NCBI RefSeq assembly: GCF_012913485.1
Contig: NZ_CP051774.1
Coordinates: 4,030,001-4,094,000, forward strand
Source of the DNA: Luteolibacter luteus
GTDB lineage: Bacteria; Verrucomicrobiota; Verrucomicrobiia; Verrucomicrobiales; Akkermansiaceae
Length of the DNA stretch: 64,000 nt
Direction of reading: 5' to 3'
In this document: positions 9,435 through 18,558 of the stretch, in pieces
How the letters are laid out: each line of letters opens with the position of its first letter
Numbering within the stretch: the first letter of the stretch is position 1
Program-made: the position numbers and the translations under genes
The notes under the pieces: generated by a model
Databases searched by the model: none
What the model was told of the DNA's origin: nothing
What the model saw: only the letters and a program-made list of their open reading frames with translations

Positions 9435-9509
9435 GACTGCATTTTTCCAAGCGCGCCGTTCCCAAGGCGGCGCAAACGCGAGTGTCCGTTGCCGACGCTC
9501 CCCAAAATC

Positions 9510-10772
9510 ATGAAGACCCAAATCCTCACGTGGGCCGCGCTGGTGGCCACCGCATTGTCGGGGTATGCCCAGAGCAAGCACGCTCCGGACACGAAATACC
9601 CGAGCTATGATGGCCTCGCCATGGCCGGATACCAAGGCTGGTTCCGCGCATCCCGGGACGGCACGATGTATCCGGACCCCGGCAAGGTCCGGATCGACAT
9701 GTGGCCGGACGTTTCGGAATACGAGAAGACCTATCCCACCGGCTTGAAGCACGCCGATGGTAGCACCGCGAAGTTCTTCAATTCATCGGACAAGAGCACG
9801 ACGGAGCTCCACTTCAAGTGGATGAAGGACTACGGCGTGGACGGTGTCTTCATGCAGCGCTTCTTCAATGCGACCAATCCCAACCAGCGGGAGCGCGGTG
9901 TGACCGAGATCCTGCGCAATGCGGTTGAAGCCGCTTCCAAGAACGAACGTGCGATCGCGGTGATGTATGATCTCTCCGGCCTCAGGGGCTCGGATCAGGA
10001 GTGCACCCAGCTTATCGACGACTGGAAGTATCTCGTGGATTCGGTGAAGGTCACCAACCCCGAGGGAGCCAAAACCTACCTCCATCATGGCGGCAAGCCG
10101 GTGGTCGCCATTTGGGGGGTAGGCTTTCCGGACCGGCCCTACGACATCCGGAAGATCGGCTTGGAGAAGGTCATCGACTTCCTGCACAACGATCCGGAGT
10201 ACGGCGGATGCGCGGTGATGCTGGGCGTTCCGACCTTCTGGCGAGACCTGAATGCGGATTGCACCAACGATCCGTACCTTCACGAACTCATCAAGAAGTC
10301 GGACATCGTCCTGCCATGGATGGTCCAGCGTTTCACCCCGCTGCTCCACAATGACATGGACCGCTACCGCGATGTCATCAAAGAGGACATCAAGTGGTGC
10401 AAGGAGAACGGCGTGGATTACGTGCCCTGCGTCTGTCCTGGCTTCAGCTGGCACAATTTGAGCCGCTCGGAATTTCCGGATGACATCAAGCCGCCGGGTT
10501 CGATTCCCCGCCAAGGCGGGAGGTTCTATTGGCAACAGATCTTCACTGCCATGAACGCGGGAGCGAACAAGCTCTACATTGCCATGTTCGACGAAGTGAA
10601 CGAGGGCACTGCCATCTTCAAGGTCACCGACAATCCGCCCGTCAGCGACCAGTGCAAGTTCGTTGGCATGGATGGAAAGCCATCCGATCACTATCTCCGG
10701 CTCACCGGTGAAGCGAGCAAGATGCTGCGCAAGGAAAAGCCCCTTACGAAGGAGATGCCCGCGGGGCAGTGA
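9510..10772 (+). CDS. Secreted GH71/GH99-like glycosidase family protein
   Basis: 420 residues with a signal peptide (TWAALVATALSGYAQ). The mature part has LAMAGYQGWFRASRDG, RIDMWPDVSEY, a segment ending DYGVDGVFMQRFF, and PCVCPGFSWHNLSRSEFPDD, the pattern I associate with the GH71/GH99-like group often labelled xylosidase/arabinosidase in Bacteroidota and Verrucomicrobiota. True GH99 enzymes are endo-alpha-mannosidases, but substrate cannot be assigned here. The ATG at 9510 gives a clean signal peptide; an upstream TTG at 9489 would add seven residues. It follows the GH95 gene in the same direction and ends before a strong terminator, so the two likely form one transcript. Confidence 0.8.
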   Translation: MKTQILTWAALVATALSGYAQSKHAPDTKYPSYDGLAMAGYQGWFRASRDGTMYPDPGKVRIDMWPDVSEYEKTYPTGLKHADGSTAKFFNSSDKSTTELHFKWMKDYGVDGVFMQRFFNATNPNQRERGVTEILRNAVEAASKNERAIAVMYDLSGLRGSDQECTQLIDDWKYLVDSVKVTNPEGAKTYLHHGGKPVVAIWGVGFPDRPYDIRKIGLEKVIDFLHNDPEYGGCAVMLGVPTFWRDLNADCTNDPYLHELIKKSDIVLPWMVQRFTPLLHNDMDRYRDVIKEDIKWCKENGVDYVPCVCPGFSWHNLSRSEFPDDIKPPGSIPRQGGRFYWQQIFTAMNAGANKLYIAMFDEVNEGTAIFKVTDNPPVSDQCKFVGMDGKPSDHYLRLTGEASKMLRKEKPLTKEMPAGQ

Positions 10773-10815
10773 GCCCGCGGGGAATGAACTCCTAACAAAG
10801 AAGCTCCTAACAAAG

Positions 10816-10844
10816 ACGGCCCGCAATCGCTTGCGGGCCGTTTT
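10816..10844. terminator. Strong, probably bidirectional terminator
   Basis: Perfect 11-bp stem ACGGCCCGCAA / TTGCGGGCCGT, loop TCGC, then TTT on the plus side and an A-rich stretch on the other, between convergent genes ending at 10772 and 10882. Just upstream, CTCCTAACAAAGA occurs twice in tandem (about 10789-10816). Confidence 0.9.
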
Positions 10845-10881
10845 GTGTTTCGAGTGAATCACGCCGGATTGCCCCGGTTGA

Positions 10882-11556
10882 TCAGGGCTTTGCCACGATC
10901 CAAGTCAGCGAGGCATTGTGGCTGGCGACGGCGTAGGGCTGGCCGCCAGCGAAGCCGGGGAGCTCTTCACTGTAGCCGGGAACGGTCAGGACCCAGCGAC
11001 CGGGTTCATCGGTGGTGAATTTCACCACGCCTTCGGCGTCGGTTTTCAGCGGCTTGTGGCTGCCATTCGGTGCGTTGAGTTGGGCCTTGGTGTTGGGAAG
11101 CGGCTTGCCGCGGAAGTAAACGCGGGCTTCGCCGGGATTTCCGGTCGGAACGATGTCGAGGGTCAGGGAAGGCTGGCCTGCGGTCTTTTCGCCACCGGCA
11201 GGAAGCCATCGGCTGTAGAAGAAGGGGCGACGAGCGGGACGGCCTTCGAAAGCCATCACGGGGAAGACGTTCTCGGCGACGAGGCCTTGATCCGGCTTCG
11301 CGGCCCCGAGGGTGAAATGGTCGGACTTCTTTTCGGACGCCAGCGGCTCCGCCTCTTCGGACACCGGCAAGATCGCGGCGACCGGCGTGCTCAATGAATC
11401 AAGGTGGCCGGGAGATTTCTCGACTTCGCCATCCAGTTCGCCGAAGCGGACGACGAGGTTGCCGTCCGGACCGGGTTCCACCCACACGGAGTGGGCAAGC
11501 GAGACGGAAGCGAGAAGCAAGCTGGCGAGGATGCCGATGCGGAATGATTTCTTCAT
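10882..11556 (-). CDS. DUF4198 domain periplasmic protein (NikM-like)
   Basis: 224 residues. The signal peptide (GILASLLLASVSLAHS) leads straight into AHSVWVEP, the His-x-x-Trp motif at the start of DUF4198/NikM-type proteins, where the exposed N-terminal His can bind metal. The C-terminal half has a carboxypeptidase-regulatory-like beta sandwich (PLKTDAEGVVKFTTDEPGRW). The family is linked to nickel or cobalt uptake, but also occurs alone; no permease gene is adjacent. It lies 18 bases after the TRASH-like gene on the same strand and probably shares its transcript, suggesting a periplasmic metal-handling pair. Confidence 0.75.
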   Translation of the reverse strand: MKKSFRIGILASLLLASVSLAHSVWVEPGPDGNLVVRFGELDGEVEKSPGHLDSLSTPVAAILPVSEEAEPLASEKKSDHFTLGAAKPDQGLVAENVFPVMAFEGRPARRPFFYSRWLPAGGEKTAGQPSLTLDIVPTGNPGEARVYFRGKPLPNTKAQLNAPNGSHKPLKTDAEGVVKFTTDEPGRWVLTVPGYSEELPGFAGGQPYAVASHNASLTWIVAKP

Positions 11557-11574
11557 GCTTACAGGGGGTGAGGG

Positions 11575-12090
11575 TTAGGCTGCCTTCTTCAGTTGCGGCA
11601 GGACACCGGCTTCGATCGCTTTCTTCGCGGCGGCTTCCGGATCTTTCTCCCAAGTGGCCTTCGCCTTCTCATTGAAGAAATAGACCTTCACTCCCTGATA
11701 CTCGACGGAAGGGCTGGCCGGGGTGATGAGGGTCTTCTGGTGAATGGCGCAGTAGCGCTGTGGCAGCAGTTCGATGGCATCAAGGCCGAGCTCCTTTTCC
11801 TTGCCTTTGAACTGCGGCAAGAGGCCGAGTTCGGTCGCGACCTTGACGTAGTAGGAGGCGGCCCTTTCGTCTGCCTTCCAGATGCGCTCGCATTTGCCGC
11901 AGCAGAGGGCGACCGCAGTGCCTTTGAAATCGCCCTGATGATCGGATTCGACCTCATCCTCGGTCATCATCGGGCATCGCGTGTTCGCAGGAGTCTCTTC
12001 CGCGGGAGCGAGGCCAGGGGACAGAAGAGAGGCGCCGACGATGGCGGCACGGGCGGAGGCTAACAGGGATGAGCGAAATTTCACGCGCAC
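11575..12090 (-). CDS. Secreted protein with two TRASH/YHS-like metal-binding modules
   Basis: 171 residues with a long signal peptide (AAIVGASLLSPGLAPAEE). Two similar modules follow: the first has RCPMM...ALCCGKCERIWKAD (residues about 38-72), the second RYCAIHQKTLI...VKVYFFNEKAKATWEKDP (about 112-152). The Cys-rich first module and the YFF-NEKAK-WEKDP pattern resemble TRASH/YHS domains that bind copper or other heavy metals. The second module keeps only one Cys plus His, so it may be degenerate. Upstream of the DUF4198 gene with an 18-base gap. Metal specificity is not shown by the sequence. Confidence 0.65.
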   Translation of the reverse strand: MRVKFRSSLLASARAAIVGASLLSPGLAPAEETPANTRCPMMTEDEVESDHQGDFKGTAVALCCGKCERIWKADERAASYYVKVATELGLLPQFKGKEKELGLDAIELLPQRYCAIHQKTLITPASPSVEYQGVKVYFFNEKAKATWEKDPEAAAKKAIEAGVLPQLKKAA

Positions 12091-12163
12091 ATCCTAGCGC
12101 CGCGGATCGATTCCGATCCCGGATGCTTGCGATATTTTGGCGCTTGCTTGCCTAAGTGCGGAA

Positions 12164-15100
12164 TCAGGAAAGCGAGGCTGGCCGCTCCAGCAGCTCGCGG
12201 ATCGACGCGGGAGTGGCGGGCTTCACCAGATGGTGATCGAATCCAGCCTCCTTGGTCTTGCGGCGGTCCTCGTCCTGGCCCCAGCCGGTCACGGCGACAA
12301 GGAGGACGTCCTTGCCCCATACCTGCTGGCGGAGGCGACGGGCGGTTTCCCAGCCATCCATCACGGGCATGCCCAAATCCATGAAGATCACCTGTGGTAG
12401 GAATATCTCTGCAAGCTCAAGGCCTTCCTTGCCGTTCTTGCCCACCTTCACGTCGTGGCCCAGGAGTTCGACGACCATGGCGAGGGTTTCAGCAGCGGCC
12501 TCGTTGTCATCGACCACGAGCACACGATGGCGCGCGGATTTTCCATTCGCCGCTTCCGCATGACCGGTCGGGTTCGGGGATCCATCGATCATCACTGGCA
12601 GCTGGAAGCTGAAGGTGCTGCCCTGGCGCGAGCCATCACTCTCCGCCCGGACGCTGCCGCCGTGCATTTCCACCAGCGATTTCACCAAGGTGAGACCGAT
12701 TCCGAGGCCTCCGTAATCTGCCCCTCCCGGAGAATCGATCTGCGTGAACATATCGAAGATCCGGTCGAGCATGCCGGCAGGAATGCCGATGCCGTTGTCA
12801 CGGATCTTCACGGTCACCTCTGAGTCCTCTTGCTCCACTGCCAGCGAGATTTCTCCCGGTCCGTCAGTGTATTTCGCCGCATTGTTCAGTAGGTTGGAAA
12901 TCACCTGGGCCAGCCGGTGCGGATCCGCGTCGATGAAGACCGGGGCTCCCGGCATCGTGAGGGTGAGGCGGTGGCTCCCTTCCGAGATGACCGGCTGCGA
13001 GGCTTCCACCGCGCTGCGGACGACCTCAGCCAGTTCGACACGGCTCTTGCGGAGCTGGAGCTTGCCGCGGGTGATGCGTGAAACGTCCAGCAGGTCGTTC
13101 ACCAGGATGACCAGTTGTTCGACCTGGCGTTCCATCGTCGAGCGAATGCGCTCGATCGCGGAAGGATTGTTACCCGCCATGCGCATCACTTCCAGACCGG
13201 TGCGGATCGGTGCCAAGGGGTTCCGCAGCTCATGGGCCAGCGTGGCGAGGAACTCATCCTTCCTCCGATCCGCGGCGCGCAGGTTTTCCACCAGCCGCCA
13301 GCGGAGATAGGCCACCGTGACGTAGTGGGAGATCGTTTCCATGAACTCGATCTCATCCGGCTCGAAGGCGACCCGGGTGCGGCTCGCGAAGGAAAGGGTG
13401 CCTAACAATTCGTCTCCGGCGAGCAGTGGATTGCAGGCGTAGGCTTGGATTCCCATGCCCTTCACCAGTTGGACCGCCGGGTGATCGGAGTCTTGGATCG
13501 AGCAGGCGACGATCGGCTCGCGACGGGCGGCAACATTCCCGCATATCGCCTGGCCGAATTCCAAGCGAGCCAGCCCGGGCAGCTCGCCTTCCGGAACGCC
13601 ATGGCAAGAGCGGAGCTCCAAGCCGTCGCCCGCGTCGTTTACCATGAAGTTGAAGAAGGTATCCACCTCCAGCAGCTTGCTGATTTTTCCGAAGACCCGC
13701 TGGAGCATCATGTCCGGATCTTCCGCCGTGAGGATGACCGCAGCGGCTTCCCACAGGAGGCGCAAGCGCTGGGCCTGTCGTTCGAGTTGCCGCTCCGTGT
13801 TCTTTCGCTCCGTGATATCGACGCAGCTTCCGATGTAGCCGGCGGGTTGTCCCTCCGAGTCCACCAGTCGCAACGCGCTGCCCTGAACCCAGGTGACGGA
13901 GCCGTCGGGCTTCAGGAAGCGGAACTCGGAATCAGAAGAGGCCTTGGCCCTTACGGCTTCATCCCAAGCGCCGAGCACGCGTTCGCGGTCATCCGGGTGG
14001 ATGGCCTTTGTCCAGCCGGTGCCAAGCGCGTGCCTCGCCTCGAGGCCGGCCATCGCGCACCAACTGCCATTCACGAAAAGGGAATCGCCATTTGGTGCGG
14101 AAAGGAAGATTCCCACGGGCGCATGGTTGGCGAGAGTGCGGAACTTCTCCTCGCTCTCGCGCAGCAATTTTTCCGAGGCGGCCCGGGCGGTGATGTCCAC
14201 CGAGACTCCGCAGACTCCCACCGCGGCGCTGTCTGCATCGAGCAGCGGGAACTTGGAGGAAAGGAATTGCCGGTCGCCCACTCGCTCGACCCAGACCACC
14301 GGCTTTCCTTCATTGATGACCTGCAGGTCGTGCTCGCGAAGGATGTCCGCAAGTTCCTTGGACACGAGCTCGTGGTCGGTCCTGCCCACCACACTTTCCA
14401 CCTGGCCGAGGGTGGCACAGGTGATGGGGTTGGCGATCGTGTAGCGTCCCTCGCGGTCCTTGGTAAAGATGGCGACCGGTGCGTTGGTTGCCAGCGCATG
14501 GAAGCGTTGCTCGGTGACGCGCAGGGCGGCTTCCGCCTGCTTTAGTTCGGTAACATCATTGAAGTAGAGGTTTACCGAATTTGTGGAGGTTACGGGGGCG
14601 ATTCGGACCATGTAGATCCGGCCATGGAGATTCACTTCTACCGTGGACTTCTCCCCGCTTTCGATCGCGGCGGTGGTCAGGGCGGTGATTTCCGCCGGAG
14701 CTTCCTCGCCAGGGGAAATCTTCCACGCTTCCAGAATCACATCGGCTGCCGGGTTGGCGAAGCCGACGATACTCCCTTCATTCAGGCGGAGAACGGGAGA
14801 GGGGTTCTCGAAGGGCAGGCGGCTGGCCAGTTCGCGGTCTTTTTCCTCCAATCGACGCTGGGTGATATCCACCAGCATGTTCACTGCTCCCACCACGTTG
14901 CCATCCTCGTCATGAAGCAGTTCCGGATAAGGGATGACGTGGCGGCGTGATCCGTCGGGGCGTTCGACGACGATTTCCTCGCCGCGCACCGCCTTGCCCT
15001 CGCGGAGGGTCACGGCCATCGGGCATTGATCTGCCGGGAGAGGTGAACCATCCGGCCGGAAAATCCTGAGGGAGCCGCACCAGCGGGTTTTGCCCGGCAC

Positions 15101-15235
15101 CGGTGCCTCGCCCCACAACTCGACGGCTGAGGCGTTGAAAGTTTCGATAAAGCCGTCGGTCCCGCAGGTATAGATCGCCGCCGGGAGTTTCTGGATCAGA
15201 TCGACGCTCGCGCGCGATGCTGCAGGGCCGTTCAT
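12164..15235 (-). CDS. Hybrid sensor histidine kinase, four PAS + GAF + HisKA + HATPase + receiver
   Basis: 1023 residues with no membrane segment, so a cytoplasmic sensor. Order: PAS (about 10-125), PAS (140-235), PAS (240-355), PAS with PAC (365-480), GAF (495-645), dimerisation/phosphoacceptor domain with LATLAHELRNPLAP (His668), ATPase domain with NLLNNAAKY and GGLGIGLTLVKSLVEMHGG, and a C-terminal receiver with phosphoacceptor Asp953 in FMDLGMPVMDGW. The chain of PAS domains suggests several small-molecule or redox inputs. It is divergent from trpB with about 200 bases between. No output regulator is adjacent; phosphotransfer to an unlinked Hpt protein or regulator is likely. Confidence 0.93.
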   Translation of the reverse strand: MNGPAASRASVDLIQKLPAAIYTCGTDGFIETFNASAVELWGEAPVPGKTRWCGSLRIFRPDGSPLPADQCPMAVTLREGKAVRGEEIVVERPDGSRRHVIPYPELLHDEDGNVVGAVNMLVDITQRRLEEKDRELASRLPFENPSPVLRLNEGSIVGFANPAADVILEAWKISPGEEAPAEITALTTAAIESGEKSTVEVNLHGRIYMVRIAPVTSTNSVNLYFNDVTELKQAEAALRVTEQRFHALATNAPVAIFTKDREGRYTIANPITCATLGQVESVVGRTDHELVSKELADILREHDLQVINEGKPVVWVERVGDRQFLSSKFPLLDADSAAVGVCGVSVDITARAASEKLLRESEEKFRTLANHAPVGIFLSAPNGDSLFVNGSWCAMAGLEARHALGTGWTKAIHPDDRERVLGAWDEAVRAKASSDSEFRFLKPDGSVTWVQGSALRLVDSEGQPAGYIGSCVDITERKNTERQLERQAQRLRLLWEAAAVILTAEDPDMMLQRVFGKISKLLEVDTFFNFMVNDAGDGLELRSCHGVPEGELPGLARLEFGQAICGNVAARREPIVACSIQDSDHPAVQLVKGMGIQAYACNPLLAGDELLGTLSFASRTRVAFEPDEIEFMETISHYVTVAYLRWRLVENLRAADRRKDEFLATLAHELRNPLAPIRTGLEVMRMAGNNPSAIERIRSTMERQVEQLVILVNDLLDVSRITRGKLQLRKSRVELAEVVRSAVEASQPVISEGSHRLTLTMPGAPVFIDADPHRLAQVISNLLNNAAKYTDGPGEISLAVEQEDSEVTVKIRDNGIGIPAGMLDRIFDMFTQIDSPGGADYGGLGIGLTLVKSLVEMHGGSVRAESDGSRQGSTFSFQLPVMIDGSPNPTGHAEAANGKSARHRVLVVDDNEAAAETLAMVVELLGHDVKVGKNGKEGLELAEIFLPQVIFMDLGMPVMDGWETARRLRQQVWGKDVLLVAVTGWGQDEDRRKTKEAGFDHHLVKPATPASIRELLERPASLS

Positions 15236-15342
15236 AGGGAAGGAAAGCGCGGATCGGGCAAGGGGAGCATGTCTCGCACGATAGGGTCAGGGCTTGATAG
15301 GGAGGATTTCCGCCGATTCCAATACCATCTTTGAATCATGAT

Positions 15343-15385
15343 AATTTGCAATCTCCCGGCATTCAATGATGGGAGGAGGCAAATT
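15343..15385. promoter_or_regulatory. Inverted repeat between the hybrid kinase and trpB
   Basis: Arms 15343-15357 (AATTTGCAATCTCCC) and 15371-15385 (GGGAGGAGGCAAATT) pair at 12 of 15 positions plus one possible wobble, with a 13-base loop. It lies 54-96 bases before the trpB ATG. No T run follows, so an operator or leader hairpin is more likely than a terminator. Function is inference. Confidence 0.4.
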
Positions 15386-15438
15386 CCCCGGATTTTTCGA
15401 CTGCCATTGCCTCGCTCCTGTGTTTCCTTCCGGCCGCC

Positions 15439-16644
15439 ATGGCTGCCCTTTCGACCACGCTTCCTGATGCTACCGGACATTTCGGGAAATTCGGCGGGAT
15501 GTTTGTGCCCGAAACCCTGATGGCTCCGCTTCAGGAGCTTTCCGCCGCGTATGACGCCGCGCGGAAGGATCCGGAGTTCCAGCGCGAGCTTGATGACCTC
15601 CTTCAAAACTACGTCGGTCGCCCGACGCCGCTCTATTTCGCGGAGCGATGGACCGAGAAGCTGGGTGGCGCGAAGATTTATCTGAAGCGGGAGGATCTGC
15701 TGCACACGGGTGCCCACAAGATCAACAACGCCATCGGCCAGATCCTGCTGGCGAAACGGCTCGGTAAGAAGCGGATCATCGCGGAAACGGGAGCCGGCCA
15801 GCACGGCGTGGCGACCGCCACCGTGTGCGCGCGCTTCGGCATGGAATGCGTGGTCTACATGGGTGCCGTGGACATGGAGCGCCAGGCGCTGAACGTGGCC
15901 CGCATGCGCCTGATGGGTGCCGAAGTCCGTGCGGTGACGGCCGGTCAGGCGACGCTGAAGGAGGCGGTGAATGAGGCCATGCGCGACTGGGTCGCCACGG
16001 TGGATCACACCCACTACATCCTCGGCTCTGCGCTGGGCTCTCATCCTTTCCCGATGATGGTCCGTGACTTCCACCGGGTGATCGGCCTCGAGGCCCGCGA
16101 GCAGATTTTGCAGAAGGAAGGGCGCCTGCCCGACCTGCTGGTGGCCTGCGTGGGCGGGGGCTCGAATGCGATCGGTCTCTTCCATCCCTTCCTGCAGGAC
16201 GAAAATGTCCGCATGGTAGGCGTGGAAGCCGGTGGCCTCGGCATCCTGCCGGAGAAGCACGCGGCCCGCTTCCAAGGTGGCAAGCTCGGCGTTCTCCAAG
16301 GGACAAAGACCTGGCTGTTGGCAAATGAGGACGGCCAGATCGAGTTGACCCATTCGGTTTCAGCAGGTCTCGACTATGCTGCGGTCGGTCCGGAGCACGC
16401 TTATCTTCAGGACATCGGGCGGGTGGAATACACCTACGCCACCGATGACGAGGCCTTGTCCGCCTTCCGGGAGTTGGCTCATACCGAGGGGATCCTTCCG
16501 GCACTGGAGAGTTCCCACGCGATGGCCTACGTCTCGAAGATCGCGGGTAGCCTGCCGAAGGATTCGATCCTGATCGCGAACCTCTCCGGACGTGGAGATA
16601 AGGATGTGGAACAGGCAGCGAGATACCTGCTGGGAGGGGTTTGA
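15439..16644 (+). CDS. trpB: Tryptophan synthase beta chain
   Basis: 401 residues, the usual length for TrpB. It joins indole and L-serine to make tryptophan with pyridoxal phosphate. Seen: [18 protein letters not shown] at the N-terminus, the PLP lysine in [13 protein letters not shown] (Lys94), EAGAGQHG-type loop (as [20 protein letters not shown]), the phosphate-binding [13 protein letters not shown], and the C-terminal SGRGDKD. Everything needed for catalysis is present. trpA, normally next door, is absent: the next gene is a metalloprotease. Alpha subunit must come from elsewhere in the genome. Confidence 0.97.
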   Translation: MAALSTTLPDATGHFGKFGGMFVPETLMAPLQELSAAYDAARKDPEFQRELDDLLQNYVGRPTPLYFAERWTEKLGGAKIYLKREDLLHTGAHKINNAIGQILLAKRLGKKRIIAETGAGQHGVATATVCARFGMECVVYMGAVDMERQALNVARMRLMGAEVRAVTAGQATLKEAVNEAMRDWVATVDHTHYILGSALGSHPFPMMVRDFHRVIGLEAREQILQKEGRLPDLLVACVGGGSNAIGLFHPFLQDENVRMVGVEAGGLGILPEKHAARFQGGKLGVLQGTKTWLLANEDGQIELTHSVSAGLDYAAVGPEHAYLQDIGRVEYTYATDDEALSAFRELAHTEGILPALESSHAMAYVSKIAGSLPKDSILIANLSGRGDKDVEQAARYLLGGV

Positions 16645-16696
16645 AACGATTTTTCTGGATACCAAGACCCTGATACTCTAGGGCACTTGATATTCC

Positions 16697-17740
16697 ATGA
16701 CACCTCGTCTGGCAGCCTCCCTGCTGTTCACCACCCTCTGTCTGCCCGCCCAAGCCCTGAACATCCAACTCAATGCCGCACCCGGCATGGATGCGAATGC
16801 CTTGGCGGGATTCCAGATGGCCGCTTCCTATTGGGAAGCCCGGCTACTGGATTCCGTGCAGGTAAATATCGACGTCGATTTCTCCGCTCTTAGCCCGGGT
16901 GTTCTCGGCCAAGCGGGATCGGTCCAGGTGCCCGTGCTCGTTTCGGACTTCTACACCGCGTTGATCGGAGATTCGAGCACCTCCTACGACGCGCTTGCGG
17001 TGGGCAACTTGCCCTCGCTGACCGGCGGGGGAGGGCTCAGCTTTCTGACCCAGAAGAATACCGAAGGGAGCAGCCTGACGGTAACGTTGGATAACGACGA
17101 TTCGAGCAACAATCTCTATCTGGCACTGAACAAGGCGAATGCGAAGGCCCTGGGGCTCAGCTCTAGCACCACCGCAGATGCCTCGATCACCTTTAGCAGC
17201 GGCTTTTCCTGGGACTTCGATTCCAGCGATGGCGTGGGTGCCGGGCTACAGGATTTCGTCGGTGTGGCCATTCATGAGATCGGCCATGCGCTTGGCTTCA
17301 CAAGCGGGGTCGACATGGTGGAAATGGGAATCGATGGAATGCCTGGCGGGGATCCGCCTTTCGACGCTCCCTTTGATCTCGATGGCTACGCGGTGTTTTC
17401 CTCGCTGGATCTATTCCGCTACAGCTCGGCCGGGGTCTTGGATCTCTCGGTAGGAGCGAATGCTTATTTTTCGTTGGATGGCGGGACTACCAATCTCGCG
17501 CCGTTTTCGACGGGCTCTGTCTATGGCGACGGGAACCAGACGAGCCATTGGAAGGATGGCTTGGCGCTCGGAATCATGGACCCGACCGCAAATCCCGCGG
17601 GTCAGGTGAATACACCCACCACCTTGGACATGATCGGTTTCGACGTGATCGGGTGGGATCTGAATGACGCGGTGCCGGAGCCGTCCTCTTTGGCGCTGCT
17701 GCTGCTCGGTTCCCTGATGTTCGGCCGTCGCCGCCGCTGA
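16697..17740 (+). CDS. NF038122-type secreted zinc metalloprotease with PEP-CTERM sorting tag
   Basis: 347 residues. Signal peptide (ASLLFTTLCLPAQA), a long beta-rich body, the zinc motif HEIGHALGFTSG (His193) of metzincin type (HExxHxxGF), and a C-terminal PEP-CTERM: VPEPSSLALLLLGSLMFG followed by RRRR. The tag predicts processing by an exosortase (EpsH/XrtA group) and display at the outer surface or in matrix. The segment between residues 20 and 170 resembles the NF038122 family. Substrate unknown. No exosortase gene is in the window. Followed after 8 bases by a membrane protein gene on the same strand. Confidence 0.85.
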   Translation: MTPRLAASLLFTTLCLPAQALNIQLNAAPGMDANALAGFQMAASYWEARLLDSVQVNIDVDFSALSPGVLGQAGSVQVPVLVSDFYTALIGDSSTSYDALAVGNLPSLTGGGGLSFLTQKNTEGSSLTVTLDNDDSSNNLYLALNKANAKALGLSSSTTADASITFSSGFSWDFDSSDGVGAGLQDFVGVAIHEIGHALGFTSGVDMVEMGIDGMPGGDPPFDAPFDLDGYAVFSSLDLFRYSSAGVLDLSVGANAYFSLDGGTTNLAPFSTGSVYGDGNQTSHWKDGLALGIMDPTANPAGQVNTPTTLDMIGFDVIGWDLNDAVPEPSSLALLLLGSLMFGRRRR

Positions 17741-17748
17741 ACTGAGAG

Positions 17749-18543
17749 ATGACCTCGCCCGGTGATCCAGATGAGTCCCAATCTAAACCAAGACCCGTGT
17801 GGACCGAGGCTCTGGTCATCGGATGCCTGCTGGCTGCCGGGCTCGCGGTGCTTCTAGGACTGGGTATCATCCTGCCGAAGGAAAAGGTCCGCTCTCCCCC
17901 TTCGCCCGTGCCCGGCCCTCCGCCTGTTCCGGCGGAGAAGTTTGCCTTGGAGGCGTTGGAGAAGTTTTTCGAAGGAGCGAGCTTGGAGGAGAAGCTGCCT
18001 TTCGTGAAGGATGCGGGGCGGGTCCGCCCGATGATGGAGGACTATCACGGCAGACGCGGGCATCCCTTTCCCACCATGGGCCGGGTGTCTCCTGGCAGGC
18101 TGATGTCGGCGGGATCGCGACAGCTTGTTCTTTTCGAGGTCGAGCCCTTCTCCGGTCCGCGGTATCCGGTGGCGGTGGATTGGGACGGCTTCCGCCATGT
18201 GGTCGATTGGGAAAGCCTGACTGCTTATGGGACCATGGATTGGGCGAAATTTGTGGCGGAGAAGCCGCAGGGTGCCCAGACAATGCGGGTGTATGGCTCG
18301 GCATTGCCAGCGGATCTGTGGCCCCCGGGGATGAAGAAGGGATGGCGGACTTTCCGGGTGGAGCATCGCGATAGCGATGTGGTGATTCCGGTGGTTGCGA
18401 ATCCTGAGATTTCGCGGCAGTTGTCGAAGCTTGTGACCGGGAAGCGGGTGCCGCTGACTCTGGAAATCGTGTGGAATCCAGCGGCGGGCGGAGGCGGGAG
18501 CTTCGAGGTCCTGCGCTTGGTGGCAGAAGGTTGGAGCCAGTGA
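17749..18543 (+). CDS. Hypothetical membrane-anchored protein
   Basis: 264 residues. A short cytoplasmic N-terminus, one membrane segment near residue 23 (ALVIGCLLAAGLAVLLGLGI), a Pro-rich spacer (PPSPVPGPPPVPAEK), then about 200 residues of extracytoplasmic domain beginning with FALEALEKFFEGASLEEKL, a motif that also looks like other orphan verrucomicrobial proteins. No catalytic motif is recognised. It starts 8 bases after the metalloprotease stop, which suggests co-transcription, and converges with queC 15 bases on. Confidence 0.6.
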   Translation: MTSPGDPDESQSKPRPVWTEALVIGCLLAAGLAVLLGLGIILPKEKVRSPPSPVPGPPPVPAEKFALEALEKFFEGASLEEKLPFVKDAGRVRPMMEDYHGRRGHPFPTMGRVSPGRLMSAGSRQLVLFEVEPFSGPRYPVAVDWDGFRHVVDWESLTAYGTMDWAKFVAEKPQGAQTMRVYGSALPADLWPPGMKKGWRTFRVEHRDSDVVIPVVANPEISRQLSKLVTGKRVPLTLEIVWNPAAGGGGSFEVLRLVAEGWSQ

Positions 18544-18558
18544 GGGAGATTGGCTGCC

